Positions 35,289 to 46,924 of a stretch of 64,000 nt of DNA are shown in pieces. This DNA comes from Symsagittifera roscoffensis. Its lineage: Eukaryota > Xenacoelomorpha > Acoela > Convolutidae. The position numbers and the translations under genes were made by a program. The stretch covers positions 72,859,345 to 72,923,344 of the forward strand of contig NC_087065.1 in the NCBI RefSeq assembly GCF_963678635.1. The letters are read 5' to 3'. Within the stretch, counting starts at the first letter, position 1. Every line of letters begins with the position of its first letter. Under the pieces are notes generated by a model. The model did not search any database. It saw only the letters and a list, made by a program, of their open reading frames with translations, and was not told where the DNA came from.

Positions 35289-35456
35289 TTATTCATCATC
35301 ATCGTGCTGAATTTTCCCACAAGCAGTGCAGCTCTTCCAAAAACCAGAGTTCGCTGAAGGCCCTATATCGGAGTCCACTGAATTGAGTCCTATATTCTTT
35401 GTTTTTGTTTGATTTCCAGAGCTTGTCCAGAGAGTACCTATGTCCAAGTCAAATTT
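35289..35456 (-). CDS. possible terminal exon of an unrecognised gene
   Basis: On the minus strand a pyrimidine-containing acceptor, TGATTTTCAG (35466-35457), is followed by an in-phase open frame of 55 codons to TAA at 35291-35289. The peptide is Asp/Ser/Asn/Thr-rich, has a Cys-Thr-Ala-Cys pair and ends in an acidic His-Asp-Asp-Asp-Glu tail, which is unlike random AT-rich translation. No upstream partner was found. A CCCGGG element lies 25 bp upstream of the acceptor, inside what would be the intron. No domain is recognised. Confidence 0.3.
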   Translation of the reverse strand, partial: KFDLDIGTLWTSSGNQTKTKNIGLNSVDSDIGPSANSGFWKSCTACGKIQHDDDE

Positions 35457-35481
35457 CTGAAAATCACATGTATACGACAAA

Positions 35482-35658
35482 CCGGGTTGACAAAAAAAAC
35501 TTGTCATGCAATTAACATACCGAATTGTCGTATGTTTTAAATGTGTGAAACGTACGGGAAATTGTTCTACAGTTCCTTTCTATTCATACATTAAAATAAT
35601 TTCATGGACAAGCTAAGCTGTATGACTAGCAGTTTCTGTGTATGGAGGTCAGCCCGGG
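35482..35658. mobile_element. short CCCGGG-ended element
   Basis: 177 bp with ends CCGGGTTGACA and, inverted, CCCGGGCTGACC. Inside are CTTGTCATGCAATT and GTATGACTAGCAGTTTCTGT, the same words as in the 1.1-kb element at 22759-23861. Confidence 0.75.
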
Positions 35659-36292
35659 AACTTGTGATTTTCGATGACTCAATTATCAAGGCCTAAGTTT
35701 AGGCAAAGACTTCAGAAACTGGGCTTGATTAACTGTTTACATTTTATTTCAGCAAGCGCACATTCGATTTTCTTAGCGGTTGATTTTTTCTGGTCGCGAT
35801 TAGTTAAAAAAAACATAAGTTCGTCTACTACTTTTTCAGCCAGAGGAGCTACAGAGGAAATAAATATTGCCAGAGGAGCTATTTGGCAAACTACTTAGCC
35901 ATTGTGTAAAATACAAATTACCCACACATTTCCCCCTTAAACAACCCGCTAGAATTCTAATGAAGAAAAAACCCTGTAATGTGGTTTAATGTAATTGTCG
36001 TTCCCAATAAAAATCTTGATTGAAGTTTAACAACTGTCGATAAGCTCTTGAACATCTCTGAAATAATTCTGATTTTGCCGGTTTTTTCACAATTGCGTAG
36101 AAATTTGGAAATTCTGAAAATTTCTTTCGTGGATGAGACTCATGATCATAAGCTTTACAACGTTAGAGAAGTGAAAATCTTGGGCGGATTTTCAAAAATT
36201 TTGAAAAATTTTGTCGATTTTTTTAACGAAGCTAAGAAAATCTAAAAACCTATCATATATCGTTTCAATATTTATTTTCTTTATTTTGTGTT

Positions 36293-38005
36293 TTTGAAAA
36301 TGTATCAGCAACTTTTTGAGTTGAAAACACTCGCCATTTAAATTAAGACATTAAATCTAAGCCTCTGTCATCCGAAAAACAGCTGAAAGGAGCTTTTTTC
36401 TTCCTTATTTAATTTGTTGTTCCAGATTGTTTAAATTTACCCTGGTCAAAATTTTGACCTACGTTTTAATCAGCGCAACTTAAATTGCATATTTTTAAAT
36501 CGTCACGACCAAAAACTTAAATGTTTCGAACAATTTGGCCACTTCTGTTTTGTGCAATCATGAAATATGATTGAACACGATCGAGCAACATCGTATAGCT
36601 CCTAAGTGTTCATAGAAGAAAGATTTTGGTTTTTTGGTCATTTTATCTTAGAAGTCATTACTTCACTCAGAAAAAAATTAAGGCAAATTTACCTTAAAAA
36701 ATACCTTAAAACACACTAACAATTTAGGTAAATTTGCACTACCTTCCGTACAATTTAACTTACTAACACCTTAAAAATTTACCTTAAATCACTTTAAAAG
36801 TTAGGATGTATCAGCCTTAAAAACCTTAAAAGTAAATTTTATAGGTAAAATTACCTTTGAAATTTTTTCTTAAAAAAGTAGGTAATTTATTTATATTAAC
36901 ATTTCCTGTTTAGTTGAAATCAATCTTAAATTTTTTTAATTAAAGGTTAAGTTATGGTAAATTTTACCCTAATTTTAATTTACCTGCAAAAGGGGGGGGG
37001 GTGGGATTCGTTATTAGGGACAAAATTTACATATGCTCAGCCATTGATTGATTTCTTTATAGGGGTAGAAATTTGTTATTAGGGGGAATAGTTAAAGAGA
37101 TCCTTTGATAGTGCATGTCTGAATCATTTAACCATAGATTCAAAGTACTATGGCATGCTATGGCACGGTTGAAATGTGTCAAACCGCCACCAATTTTTCG
37201 CTTGTGACTTCTGCATTTCTACGGCGTCAAAAAAGCAAAATTTACCCGGTCGATTTGTCAATTAGCAGAGCCGTTAGTACGGATTTGGTGTTTGATGAAA
37301 AAAATGAAACAATTTTCATCTTTGCTTTGTAGTTTTCTTTTTGAACAAAAAAAACAATTAGTTTTAATCGTTTTTGCAACATTTTGATCAAAGTCGATAT
37401 AAAATGCATTTGCTGATGGTCTCAGCTGACCAAAAAATGGTCAATTTATTTTCATCTCACTTTACTTCACGAAAAATTCTAGTCATAGCTAATGACTACT
37501 ACATGATGAGCGCGGAACTTCATACCATTTGCCTGAGTGTAAAATAACCCGTTCCCCGTCCCCCGTAAAGATAGCCTCGGTCAATATGTCACCTAGTATC
37601 AAGCCGATGACCTGGTAATCAGACAGGTCAAAAAGCAGACAATTTTCAGCTTCTATTCAGTAATCGAGTTTAGAAAAAAGTGACCTTAAATTACCCAAAA
37701 GTTTTGAGCAACTTTTTTCTGAAGTAATATCTTTAATATCATTGACCTCCTGGATAATCAAGCTAACATCGTTCACCCCATTAATTAACTTTGAGTTAAC
37801 TTATTTAACTCTGCGTGCAAAATACTCGATTCTGATTCTGGATGTGAAATTGGTTCGAATTGGAATTTAAAATAATTTGATAAAAATTGTTTTTTTTATC
37901 ATACGCCTTGTATTCATTGTGAAACCAGTTTTGAGTTATATCAAATTAGTCTGCTTAATTTAAGAAATGAATTTTGTCGGCCTGTAGGCCGCACTCCTTC
38001 TTAGA
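36293..38005 (+). repeat. duplicated block Q'
   Basis: Second copy of 31835-33490 with substitutions and small indels. It includes the ACCTTAAA-rich part and the AACCCGTTCCCCGTCCCCCG segment (33027 and 37547). Confidence 0.88.
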
Positions 38006-38796
38006 TGTCTCTTTATAGATGTCGCTTTCATGAATAAAAATTGAGAGGGAAATTGAACGGCGTAGAAGAATAAAATACAACAGAAAAGCTTCCTTTTTGT
38101 GTGTCTCTAACCCGTAATACGATTATACCTCACGTGATAGTCAAGCTCGCATTTCTTTCCCCTTTTTTGCAGCTTTGAAAAAATCTATTTTAAAAAAATC
38201 TATGCAGCTTAAATCCGGCAAAAAATTCTATGCAGCTTAATTCCCGCAAAAAATCCGTCAGTTGTAAAAGTAAGTTGTCGGCAGTTTCCGCATCTACTGA
38301 TTTGATTTGCTTTCCATCCGCCCAAGGGTGATTACACTAGAGACAAAGCGAGAGTTACCAGGGAATAATTATCGAACAGACGAAATAACAAATTAAATTT
38401 TTTTTGTTTATTATATTTCCCTACAAACGAATATCAGCTTCATCGGTATCAGGTAAACATTTATCTATTGCAATACTTTTTCGAGTATGCTCCATTTATT
38501 ATGAGTTCTTTTAATGGATCATGGAACTTCAACTTCACATTTTGATACTTTAAGAATTCGAAGAACCTTTCGAAATTTATAATTTGAAACTGTTTTTCAT
38601 CAATGGGATTGAAAAATTATTTTAAGCATGTCCGATAAACTTAATGTTCAAATGTTGAGTCCTTTTTGTGAAATTCAGGGAACCGTGAATGGGATTCAGT
38701 AATTTTTTTCTGCGTAAAGTTCAAGTGTATCAACTTCACTATATCACATCAGGCGCGCGCAAAAATATATAGCAAAATATGGAGCTTTTTCTCTAA
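38006..38796. other. non-coding sequence
   Basis: No gene recognised. TCTATGCAGCTTAA occurs twice near 38200-38245. Confidence 0.45.
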
Positions 38797-39035
38797 ATTA
38801 TTTATCTAATTGGATCTACTCAACAATCTCCCCCCCCCCCCTATGGTATCTACTAAAGAATCTCCACCCTCATAGATAAATACAGTAAATTAGCACTAGA
38901 GCTTGTATTGAGAGTTCGAATTTTGCTGCATTCCGATTGGACGAAAAATCGACCATTTTGATCTACTTAACAATGTCCCCCCCCCCCTTTTTGAAAGGGG
39001 GGGGGGGTTGTTAAGTAGATTCATCCAATTATCTC
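38797..39035. mobile_element. foldback element with poly-C/poly-G arms
   Basis: The flanks form an inverted repeat (CTAATTGGATCTACTCAACA against TTGTTAAGTAGATTCATCCA). Inside it, 38960-39022 is a hairpin with ATCTACTTAACAAT, a C run, a short loop, a G run and TTGTTAAGTAGAT. Related fragments are at 39388-39478 and 56735-56895, sharing AAATA(C/A)AGTAAA and GCACTAGAG. This is a small dispersed palindromic family, superfamily unknown. Confidence 0.65.
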
Positions 39036-39387
39036 TGCACTAAAAACTTTTTCATAAAACCAAAGCTTTAAATGCATAGTGGTCATTACATAAAATATGG
39101 CATCCATCAATTGATACAAGGCCAACTTTTTCAAGCAAGAGTTTTTCCCAAAAGCCCTTCTTTTTCACGCAGTAGTTCTAATGCTGAGCTTCCGGGTCAA
39201 GTTTTGCTTAATTCAAAGTCTCTGTCACACATCTGACACTATCGGAAAGCAGGGCTCAAGGTCACAAATTTGTCGTTGGAAACAGTTTGAATATTCAATT
39301 AACGTTTCTGGACAAATGTCTCCTTTTGTCACTTTATCTTTGTCACTTGATTATGGGAAATTTTCGTCCGTGCTTTTATCAAGCGTA

Positions 39388-39478
39388 ATCTACTTAACAA
39401 TCCCCTCCTTCCTCATAGAATCTACTTATAAATCTCCACCTCTATAAATAAAAACAGTAAATTGGCACTAGAGCTTTG
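39388..39478 (+). mobile_element. fragment of the foldback family
   Basis: Shares AATCTACTTAACAATCCCC, AATCTCCACC, AGTAAATTGGCACTAGAGCT with 38811-38915. Confidence 0.65.
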
Positions 39479-39797
39479 GGGTCTTTTTATTCATTCCGCC
39501 CAAATTTCTATTTCCGTCTTTTTTGCGATTTTGTAATATTCATTAAATAAATGAGAACAAAAAAATATTCGCACTGATTGGTTTAGTGAAAACAAATGCG
39601 CTTTATTTTCTTCTGCAGCCGATTTATAACAAAGCCCAATTTCACACAAGGCTGCTTTTTTTCCTGGAGATATTTTCTGTGTTTTTTTCGGTCTGGGTAA
39701 AACTGCAACATATCGTCTGTGTAAAACTGCAGCTCTGAGTTCGTCTGCAGTCTATTTGAAACAACTTTGAATAGCTTTCCATATAATTAAAATTTTC

Positions 39798-40169
39798 GGG
39801 TCTTTTCGGTTATACCCCACCTAAATTATGGAAAAATGAAATGAAAATTTTTATTATGAATTTGGGATCTTGTTACTAGAAAATGCGTTTTATTATTATG
39901 GGACTGGTAAAAACGAACCATTTTTACTTAATTGAGCCTCAAACTGACTTTTTTCACAAATTTTTGCCAATTTTCCCAGCATAAACTTTATTAAAATGAT
40001 GCTAAATGCGTTTTTAGTTGTCGTTGAGTTCGTAATTTTTACCAGTTTCCAGCTTGATTTAACGCTCGGGTTATCAGCCCTGCATTGTTAAGGAAAATCA
40101 GTCAAACTTTGTAAGAACAATTTTCATTTTATTTTTTTATGATTTAGGGGCGTATAACCGAAAAGACCC
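39798..40169. mobile_element. 372-bp TIR element with exact 8-bp target duplication
   Basis: The ends are GGGTCTTTTCGGTTATACCC and its inverse, with one inserted base. AAATTTTC flanks it on both sides (39790-39797 and 40170-40177). An 8-bp target duplication and a short TIR fit hAT-type non-autonomous elements. No coding capacity. Confidence 0.88.
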
Positions 40170-40470
40170 AAATTTTCGGCTGACTTATAAAGTAAAATTG
40201 TGAACAAAATACAAACAATTTTAAATTGTGCTACTGAAATTTAATTGGCTAATTCTAGTTGAAGCAAAGTAGTTTGTTCTCAGAATCAAGCCACAAACGA
40301 TTCTGATGGTAACAGATTTAAGCAGAACCGGCAGAAATTGGCTTAAAGAGCAGAATATGTTGCATGAAAATAGAATGCTGCAATTCTATTTATCAGAAAC
40401 GCCAAATACGCATCTACTTGACTTATTTTTAAACACAAACAGTTCTTTTCCACAGAAATGCGTAGAAGAC

Positions 40471-40977
40471 AGCACGTATCAGAACAAAACCCTGAACGTT
40501 TTAACTGCCTTTTAAGGTCTAAGAAGCAGTAATAACCTGAAAAAATCAAAAGTAATAAAAAAAGAATGTTAGAGAAGAATTTGAGATTTTTTGTGAAAAT
40601 CATCCCCAACACGCCATATAAAGTACAAAGTGATAAATTTCGCTCCTAGTTACACATCAATTATGGCAAATAAGCGTCCTTTAACCAATTTAGAACAATT
40701 TCTAAGATGGATTAAATCTCCGCTTACGCATTAATAGCGCGAAATATATCTCTAATGTCTCAAATTTGCCAAAATGGCAATCTTCAAACCCCCATAACTC
40801 TACGAAAAACAATCACTGGTTAAATATCGTATCAAAATAAAACTCAAGAAACAGAATACTTTGAAGAAAAAAAATCCGTCATAATTGGCTATTGAAAAAA
40901 AAACGAAATTTGTCTGGAGAAAACACCTATACCGAGCACAAATATTCCGTTACTTTCGTTACCAAATTCGGAGCAAA
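40471..40977 (-). mobile_element. Helentron-like element, near complete
   Basis: Lacks the first bases of the hairpin-side terminus but otherwise collinear with 1362-1908, ending TTACTTTCGTTACC. The hairpin at the far end has lost its pairing (GTTACCAAATTC). Confidence 0.75.
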
Positions 40978-42420
40978 ACTTCATCTATCCGCGTCTCTAC
41001 TAATCGACTACTTTGCTTCCTGAAACTGTTCTGCTTGTTTTTCAAAATTAAATTTTATCTCGAATAGTGATCAAAACAATAATTACTTGTACAAAACACA
41101 TGATTGCTGAAAATTTAAAAGGAGCAGAAAAATCAAAAGTTTTTTCTTAAAATCTTTTTTTTAAATTCTATACCCCGTGGTTGCACATTGCTAGCAAGCA
41201 ACCAATTCCGAAAAAAAATCATTGTTTTTTGTTGGCGCCAGTTTCTTTATGATTATCAAGCAAGTAACCTTTGGAAAAAAAATGCCACCCGTGATTGTTG
41301 CCAATTGATCTTCACGGTCAACAGAAATCTTCCCATTAATTTGACTGTGAAATGAGGTCATCACTTCATAACACGTCTCAATGTTTTCTATGCAAAAAAA
41401 AATCCCAAAGTGCTATGCTGTACTACTATTATGTTTTGAGTACTTCTGCATCTGGTAATTAATAACAAATTGAACTTAAAATTCAATTTTAAAAAAAAGT
41501 TAGCAAACGAAAGGCAAAGAACGGTAAGTCCAAAAAAATTTCATTCACTTCTAAATGTTATCAAATTCAATTGCTTCTCTCACTATTTCTCATAATTCGT
41601 TGCGTTTATGCAAATTAAATTACCTCAAGTCTAGCTTCTAGTTATCGAATTCATTTTTTTTTTCATTTTCAGACCAAGAAATTGCAAAGTTTAATCGTCT
41701 AGAAAAGCTCTGTTTACGTCCCTCTTTCTATCTCAAAAATAGAACAAGATATCTAAAAAAAGAAAAAAAATAAATTTTATGATTTTTCTAGGCCTAATTG
41801 CTGAGCTTGAAATAAACTGTGCTAATTGCAGGATAGCACGATACTTTTTTTCTTTTAATTTTTTTTTTAGATTTAATAGATTTGAGAAAAAATTGCAAGT
41901 TTTTTCTTTATTACAGGCGGCAATACAATTCAGACATATTCTATTTATATTAATATGAAAATCTAAAGATATATCATCTATTTATCACCCCAGTGCGAGT
42001 TTTAATATCACCTCAGATCTGGTCCCAGCTCATTTTTGCGTATTGGCATCAGAGTCATATAAGCACAAAAAAAGTTGGGTCGCCTTCTAAAAGCTGATTT
42101 TGCTCATTTTTTGTCTAACCCGATAAAGAGCTGTAGAAAAAGCTGAAAAAGAGTATCTCAATTGAGCTTCAAACTAATTTGAAAAACTGTTTTTGTCCTG
42201 AGAAGCTCGAAAAAACCAATTAAATCAATTTCATTCTGTTTTGTAATCAAAATGGTGGTGTCTGTGATAGCATATCCTACTCGAGTTCCAAAAGCTTAAA
42301 TAATATTTCTTTCAACCGGAAACTGATTTATGCTAGCCCCATAATTTTATCAAAAACTCGTTTCTATGTTTTTTTCTTCAAGCGAAGTTTGCACTGAAGA
42401 CTCAAATAAAAACAATTTTT
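40978..42420. other. non-coding sequence
   Basis: No element or gene recognised. AT-rich with several A and T runs. Confidence 0.45.
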
Positions 42421-43165
42421 GTTTTGACTGTCGTAACGAAAGTAACAGAATATTTGTGATCGGGGGGCTTTTTTCTTCAGACGACTTTCGACTTTTAGCT
42501 AGCCGTTTTTGGCAATTTGTTGTATCATTCAAAAAGTATTGTTGCCCTAAAATTCAACTTGAAAAAATATTTCACCTGTGATTGTTTTTCGTGAAATTAT
42601 GGAGGTTTAAAAGTTGCAATTTTCGCCAATTTGGAACAATTAACGCATGATATTTTTTGCGCTTTTAACGCATAAGCGGAGATTTCATCCGTCTTAGAAA
42701 TCGTTCCAAATTGGTTGAAAGGTTGCGTGGCAGTATTTAGACAACCGCGTATTCCTACTAGTCAGTAAGCAATCAAATAATACATAAACCAAACAGAATC
42801 GAGACAACGAGGAAATAAGTTAAAAAAAAACTTTTTGTTTCGAAAGTTTGCTTTTTCATCTCCATTCTGATTGGTTAATACAGTATTTGTCTGCTCATTG
42901 AAGAGTATGAATACGCGGTTATCTAAATAGAGAACGCACTCCTGGTTGAAGGAAGCTTATTTGCACTAAATGATTTGTTAGTAGGAGGGAAGTTTATCAC
43001 CTCGTACTTTATATGGTGTGTTGGGGTGATTTTCACAAAAAATCTCAAATTCTTCTCAAACATTCTTTTTTATGACATTTAATTTTTTCATGCTATTACT
43101 GCTCCATAGAACTTAAAAGGCAGTCGGACCATTCAGGACTGCGCCCTGATACGAGCAGTTTTGTT
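42421..43165 (+). mobile_element. Helentron-like element in canonical orientation, interrupted
   Basis: Runs from GACTGTCGTAACGAAAGTAA to GATACGAGCAGTTTTGTT. It is collinear with the reverse complement of 1362-1908, except for a 221-bp insertion at 42723-42943. Confidence 0.8.
42723..42943. mobile_element. nested MITE with 9-10 bp target duplication
   Basis: Interrupts the Helentron-like copy. Flanks are GGTTGAAAGG and GGTTGAAGG, once in intact family members. Inverted termini share TATTTAGACAACCGCGTATT (right side TATTTAGATAACCGCGTATT). An 8-10 bp duplication suggests hAT or Mutator-like mobilisation; which one is unresolved. Confidence 0.83.
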
Positions 43166-43514
43166 TTCTTAAAAACCCATAGGAGAACAAGAACGAACCT
43201 TTTTCGCAATTCAAATCAGCAAAGTAAAGAACAATGTGTTTATCGGCTAAAAATTGGTCCTTGATTTTAAAAACTGACTTAACGGCTTAAGCAAGAGCGT
43301 GGCTGAAAAATAGAAATTTATTGGCATTTTCAAAATCACGGTTAAAGGTGTTACCGGCTTCATTTTTAACGAAAAAAGGTGTTAACGGCTTCAATTTTGT
43401 GATCATTTTTTTCCGAATTATCATTTCTAGAAACAGTTGAATAGACACAGTATATGGCTACACAACAAAGTCTTTCGCCATATTAAAACATTTTGTGTAT
43501 AGCAAAAACTCTGA

Positions 43515-43690
43515 CAGATTTCGTCCCATGACAGATCTCGTCCCATTTTAATTTCAGCAGATTTCGTCCCATTTCAAAGCACACACAGATTTCGTCGCAC
43601 AAATCTGGATATGAGACGATATGATGTTGGATATGGGACAAAATCTTTTAATTAAACAAATTGGAAGAAATATGTGCCAACCATAGCAAA
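43515..43690. repeat. element of reiterated CAGATTTCGTCCCA motifs
   Basis: Four direct copies of CAGAT(T/C)TCGTC(C/G)CA in 100 bp, then weaker inverted copies (GGGACAAAATCT). A fuller relative is at 49165-49373. Confidence 0.8.
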
Positions 43691-43990
43691 TAAGTAGGTT
43701 TGCTTAAATAACTATGTAGACCAGGAAGAAGATTTCCATAGTTTTTTTTGAATTCTAATCCTATAGAATAGTCTGATTTAAACATCAATTAGGAAATCGA
43801 AAGCAAAAAAGAGTTTTATTGTTTTGCTATAAAAACCAACAATAAAAATCCAAATTATTCCTCCCTTTCTTCTAAAGTCTGAACAATTACATCACTTTTT
43901 TACTTTACACAGCGTGTAGGGGGGATTAATCTTAAAATAGTATTTCTTATTTTTTTAAAAACTTTTTCTGATTATTAGTTATTCGGGGGA
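43691..43990. other. non-coding sequence
   Basis: Nothing recognised. Confidence 0.4.
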
Positions 43991-43994
43991 CTTC

Positions 43995-44049
43995 TAATAC
44001 GGGCAGTTGGAACATTCAGGTCTTTGACCTGATACGCGCAGTCTTGTTA
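43995..44049 (+). mobile_element. Helentron-like 3' terminal fragment
   Basis: GGCAGTTGGAACATTCAGG, a hairpin with its loop changed, then ATACGCGCAGTCTTGTT. Confidence 0.7.
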
Positions 44050-44204
44050 CTGTTTACCATTAACCCTAGCTTCCTTCTCATTTGCAACGAGGAGCTCTTC
44101 AATTGTACAAAACTAAAATCATTCTCATCGATCGCCCTTAATTTTTTTTCTTGCCAATATTTCGCAGGCTGAAAAATTCTCGCATACTTATTGTTCAGAC
44201 ATTT

Positions 44205-45500
44205 GTAAGGAAAACAACGGAATATTTGTGCTCGGGGTGAGTTTTTTTCTTCAGACAAATTTCGGCTTCTTAAATAGCTATTTTTGACGGAAGTTTTATT
44301 TATATCATTCAAAAGGTATTGTTGTCTGAGATTCAATTTGAAAAAATGTTTCACCTGTTATCATATTTTGTTAATCAATGGGGTTTAAAAATTGCCAATT
44401 TGGCCAATTTGGGTTAATTAACGCGCGATATTTCGCGCTATTGACGCGCATGCGGGGAGACCGATCGTTTAGCAGACAAATTTTTTAGCATAGAAAAAAG
44501 AAAAATGAGTCTTTTAGCAGACAAACGTAAAAAAGTGATGGATGATTGGTTGACAGACTCAAAAAGACGCACAGTCTGGGGCCAAGCTTCTCCAATTAAG
44601 TCAATTATCTCACGATTTGTCAAAAAAACTATCAACTTCAAAAACACAACAGTCTAAATTAGCGGCAAAACAAAGATTTATCACGCTTCATAATTGTTCT
44701 GTGTCTGCTTAAAAGCCTGTCTCCTAGAATCCCTAGCACACGTAAGCGGATACTTAATCTGTCTTAGAAATTCTTCCACATTGGTTGAATGGAGCTTATT
44801 GTTCCGACTTTCGAAGAAAACGGAATATTTATGCTCGCTGTTTTTTTTATTCAGTCAATTTTCGCCGATTGAAATAATAGTTTTCGACAAACGGTTTTAT
44901 ACCCCATTGAATATATCGACTTCCTGAGTTCAAATGTAAAAAGATATTTTACCTCCGATTATTTTTTTGTTAAGTTCTGGGGTCTAAAAATTGCCAAATT
45001 GGCAATGTTCTGGACTAAATTATGCGCCTTTTGAAGAATTTATTCATATTGCTGCAAATGTAACGCGAATTGTTTATGCGTGCCAAATTATCCCGCACAA
45101 AAATTGTTCCAAATTGAATTGAGGCTAGCTAATTGGTCGTATTAATTTCGTACGACTCAAAACTTTACACTTTGATTTTATCCAAAATTTACAGGTTTTC
45201 AGTATTTTCTTTCCCCCAAAAACTATTCGATATGAATAAAGGGACAGTCGGAACAATCAGGGCTTTGCACTGATATACGAGCAGTCTTGTTTGCCATAAT
45301 TGATTTAACACTAGGAGCGAAATTGATCACTTTGTACACTTTATATGGCGTGTCGGGGGATGATTTTCACAAAAAAAATCTAAAAATAAAAAAAAATCAT
45401 TTCATTTTATTACATTTAATTTTTCATGTTATTACTGCTCCATAGACCTTAAAAGGCAATCGGAACAATCAGGGCTTCGCCTTGAAACGAGCACTCTTGT
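44205..45500 (+). mobile_element. cluster of nested or abutting Helentron-like copies
   Basis: Canonical-orientation pieces follow one another. 44215-44460 runs from CGGAATATTTGTGCTCGGGG to CGCGCTATTGACGCG and breaks off at an insert. 44745-44800 resumes with TAAGCGGATACTTAATCTG. A second start at 44800 (GTTCCGACTTTCGAAGAAAA) runs through a variant body to GCACTGATATACGAGCAGTC at about 45291. A third, 5'-truncated copy fills 45293-45500. The 280-bp insert at 44462-44740 contains TTTTAGCAGACAAA twice and is otherwise unknown. Confidence 0.7.
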
Positions 45501-46200
45501 TATTTTTGAAAGCTAAGCCGGCAAAAATCTACCTTTTAGTTCTGACAATAAAACCCTCTATTGAGCTAAAGGCCACCTGTTTAAAATCTGAGACAAAGCT
45601 CAACTGGCTTGAAAGCAGAACTTTAAGTTACATTGAATGTAATTGACTCGGAGTCATGTTCAAATAGGTGATTTTGAGTCTTAAAATACAATACGTCTAA
45701 CTCTATATATAAAAGAAGTCATTTCCTGACTTTTTACTTTCTACTTGTAAAAGTGGGAAGCCTTATTGTGTTGTTCCAACCAATTTGAGTCACACTTTAA
45801 GTAAATATTTTCCGCCTTTTGTTAAACAGAAAGCTGTAGATAGTTGAGCCATTTTCTGTCAGTCTAACTCAACAGCGCCGTATGGTACATAATAGTTAGT
45901 ACTTAACGCCAAGTAAACTATATTCGATAGAGAAACCACAAACATGCGCTAAGTTAGCTTAGACTTAAATTTTCTACAATTCTAAAGCATTTTACGCATA
46001 ATTGCATTCGTTGATAAACGCAAAGTTACGGCGGCTTTGAGCTTATAAAGTAATCAAAATAATTGCAGCTATTTGACTAATTGAAGTTTGCTGATATAAC
46101 AACACATTATCGCAGATACTCCTCAAGAAGGTAAGTTTGGTCAGATAATATTTCACGTAAGATTATATTTTCTCAACTTCGGATAATTTAAATCATAGCA
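45501..46200. other. non-coding sequence
   Basis: No gene or element recognised. Confidence 0.4.
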
Positions 46201-46204
46201 CTAG

Positions 46205-46295
46205 CCCGGTTGACATCCTCACGAAAAAAATGCCCATCATTCAAATCCATTAATGGATTATCTATAAAGAAAATGCTCATCATTCAATTTCCTTT
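46205..46295. mobile_element. possible CCCGG-element end
   Basis: CCCGGTTGACATCC followed by ATGCCCATCATTCAAATCCA and an inverted neighbour resembles the layout of the CCCGGG elements, but with a different internal word. The other end was not found. Confidence 0.4.
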
Positions 46296-46338
46296 TTTAT
46301 TAAAGATGTATGCGACAAGCATTTTGCTGGTGGCGTGT

Positions 46339-46786
46339 CACGGAGCCGAATACTCGGATAGCCGAAAAATAAACTCGTTCCCGGATAGCCCAAAAATAAA
46401 TCCATATATTTTCTCCCCCTTAAATCAATTTGGGGAGGAAACTGTACGGTTGATCCGATCTAGGATTTGCTCGAGGGGATGGGGTGACAAATGTTTTTAA
46501 AAAAGCAGGCCAAAAATGCCGTTTTTGGGACTTCTTGAAAAATTTTGACCAAAAACTGCGTTTTTCATTGCGTGCTCCCCGCAATTAATACAATGAGAGT
46601 AAAAGTATTAGCCAAACAAATCTCTTAAAATTGTTCGGAATTTTGGTAGCTAACAGGCTGCAAAATTTTTGAAGCATATTTTCGTACAATCAAAATGCGT
46701 TTCAATTTAGTGAAGAGCTTTCTAATTTAATTTAATTAAAACTGGAGTAGTTTAGTTTTTCGGCTATCCGGGAATGCTGCTCCGTG
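46339..46786. mobile_element. 448-bp TIR element (CACGGAGC ends)
   Basis: The left end CACGGAGC followed by CGGATAGCCGAAAAATAAAC is matched, inverted, by GTTTAG...TTTTTCGGCTATCCGGGAAT and GCTCCGTG at the right, about 40 bp of imperfect TIR. No clear target duplication. A second CCGGATAGCCC copy lies just inside the left end. Confidence 0.75.
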
Positions 46787-46924
46787 GGTACGCACCATTT
46801 TGCGATACAAACAAAACTTCCGAAACCGAAAGCTTTAAACTTGTTTTCGGCAACTTTGAATAAATTTATTGCCGGTTTTTTGGCGAATGAGCGCCCTTTC
46901 GGTTGTCAAAAAAATGATTTCTTG

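Larger units (their letters stand above)
34263..36292. other. unique insert between blocks P' and Q'
   Basis: Two kilobases that separate P' from Q'. They contain the GGATTCC motif cluster, a candidate minus-strand exon and a small CCCGGG element. Its absence at the P-Q junction shows that it was inserted, or lost in the other copy. Confidence 0.6.
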
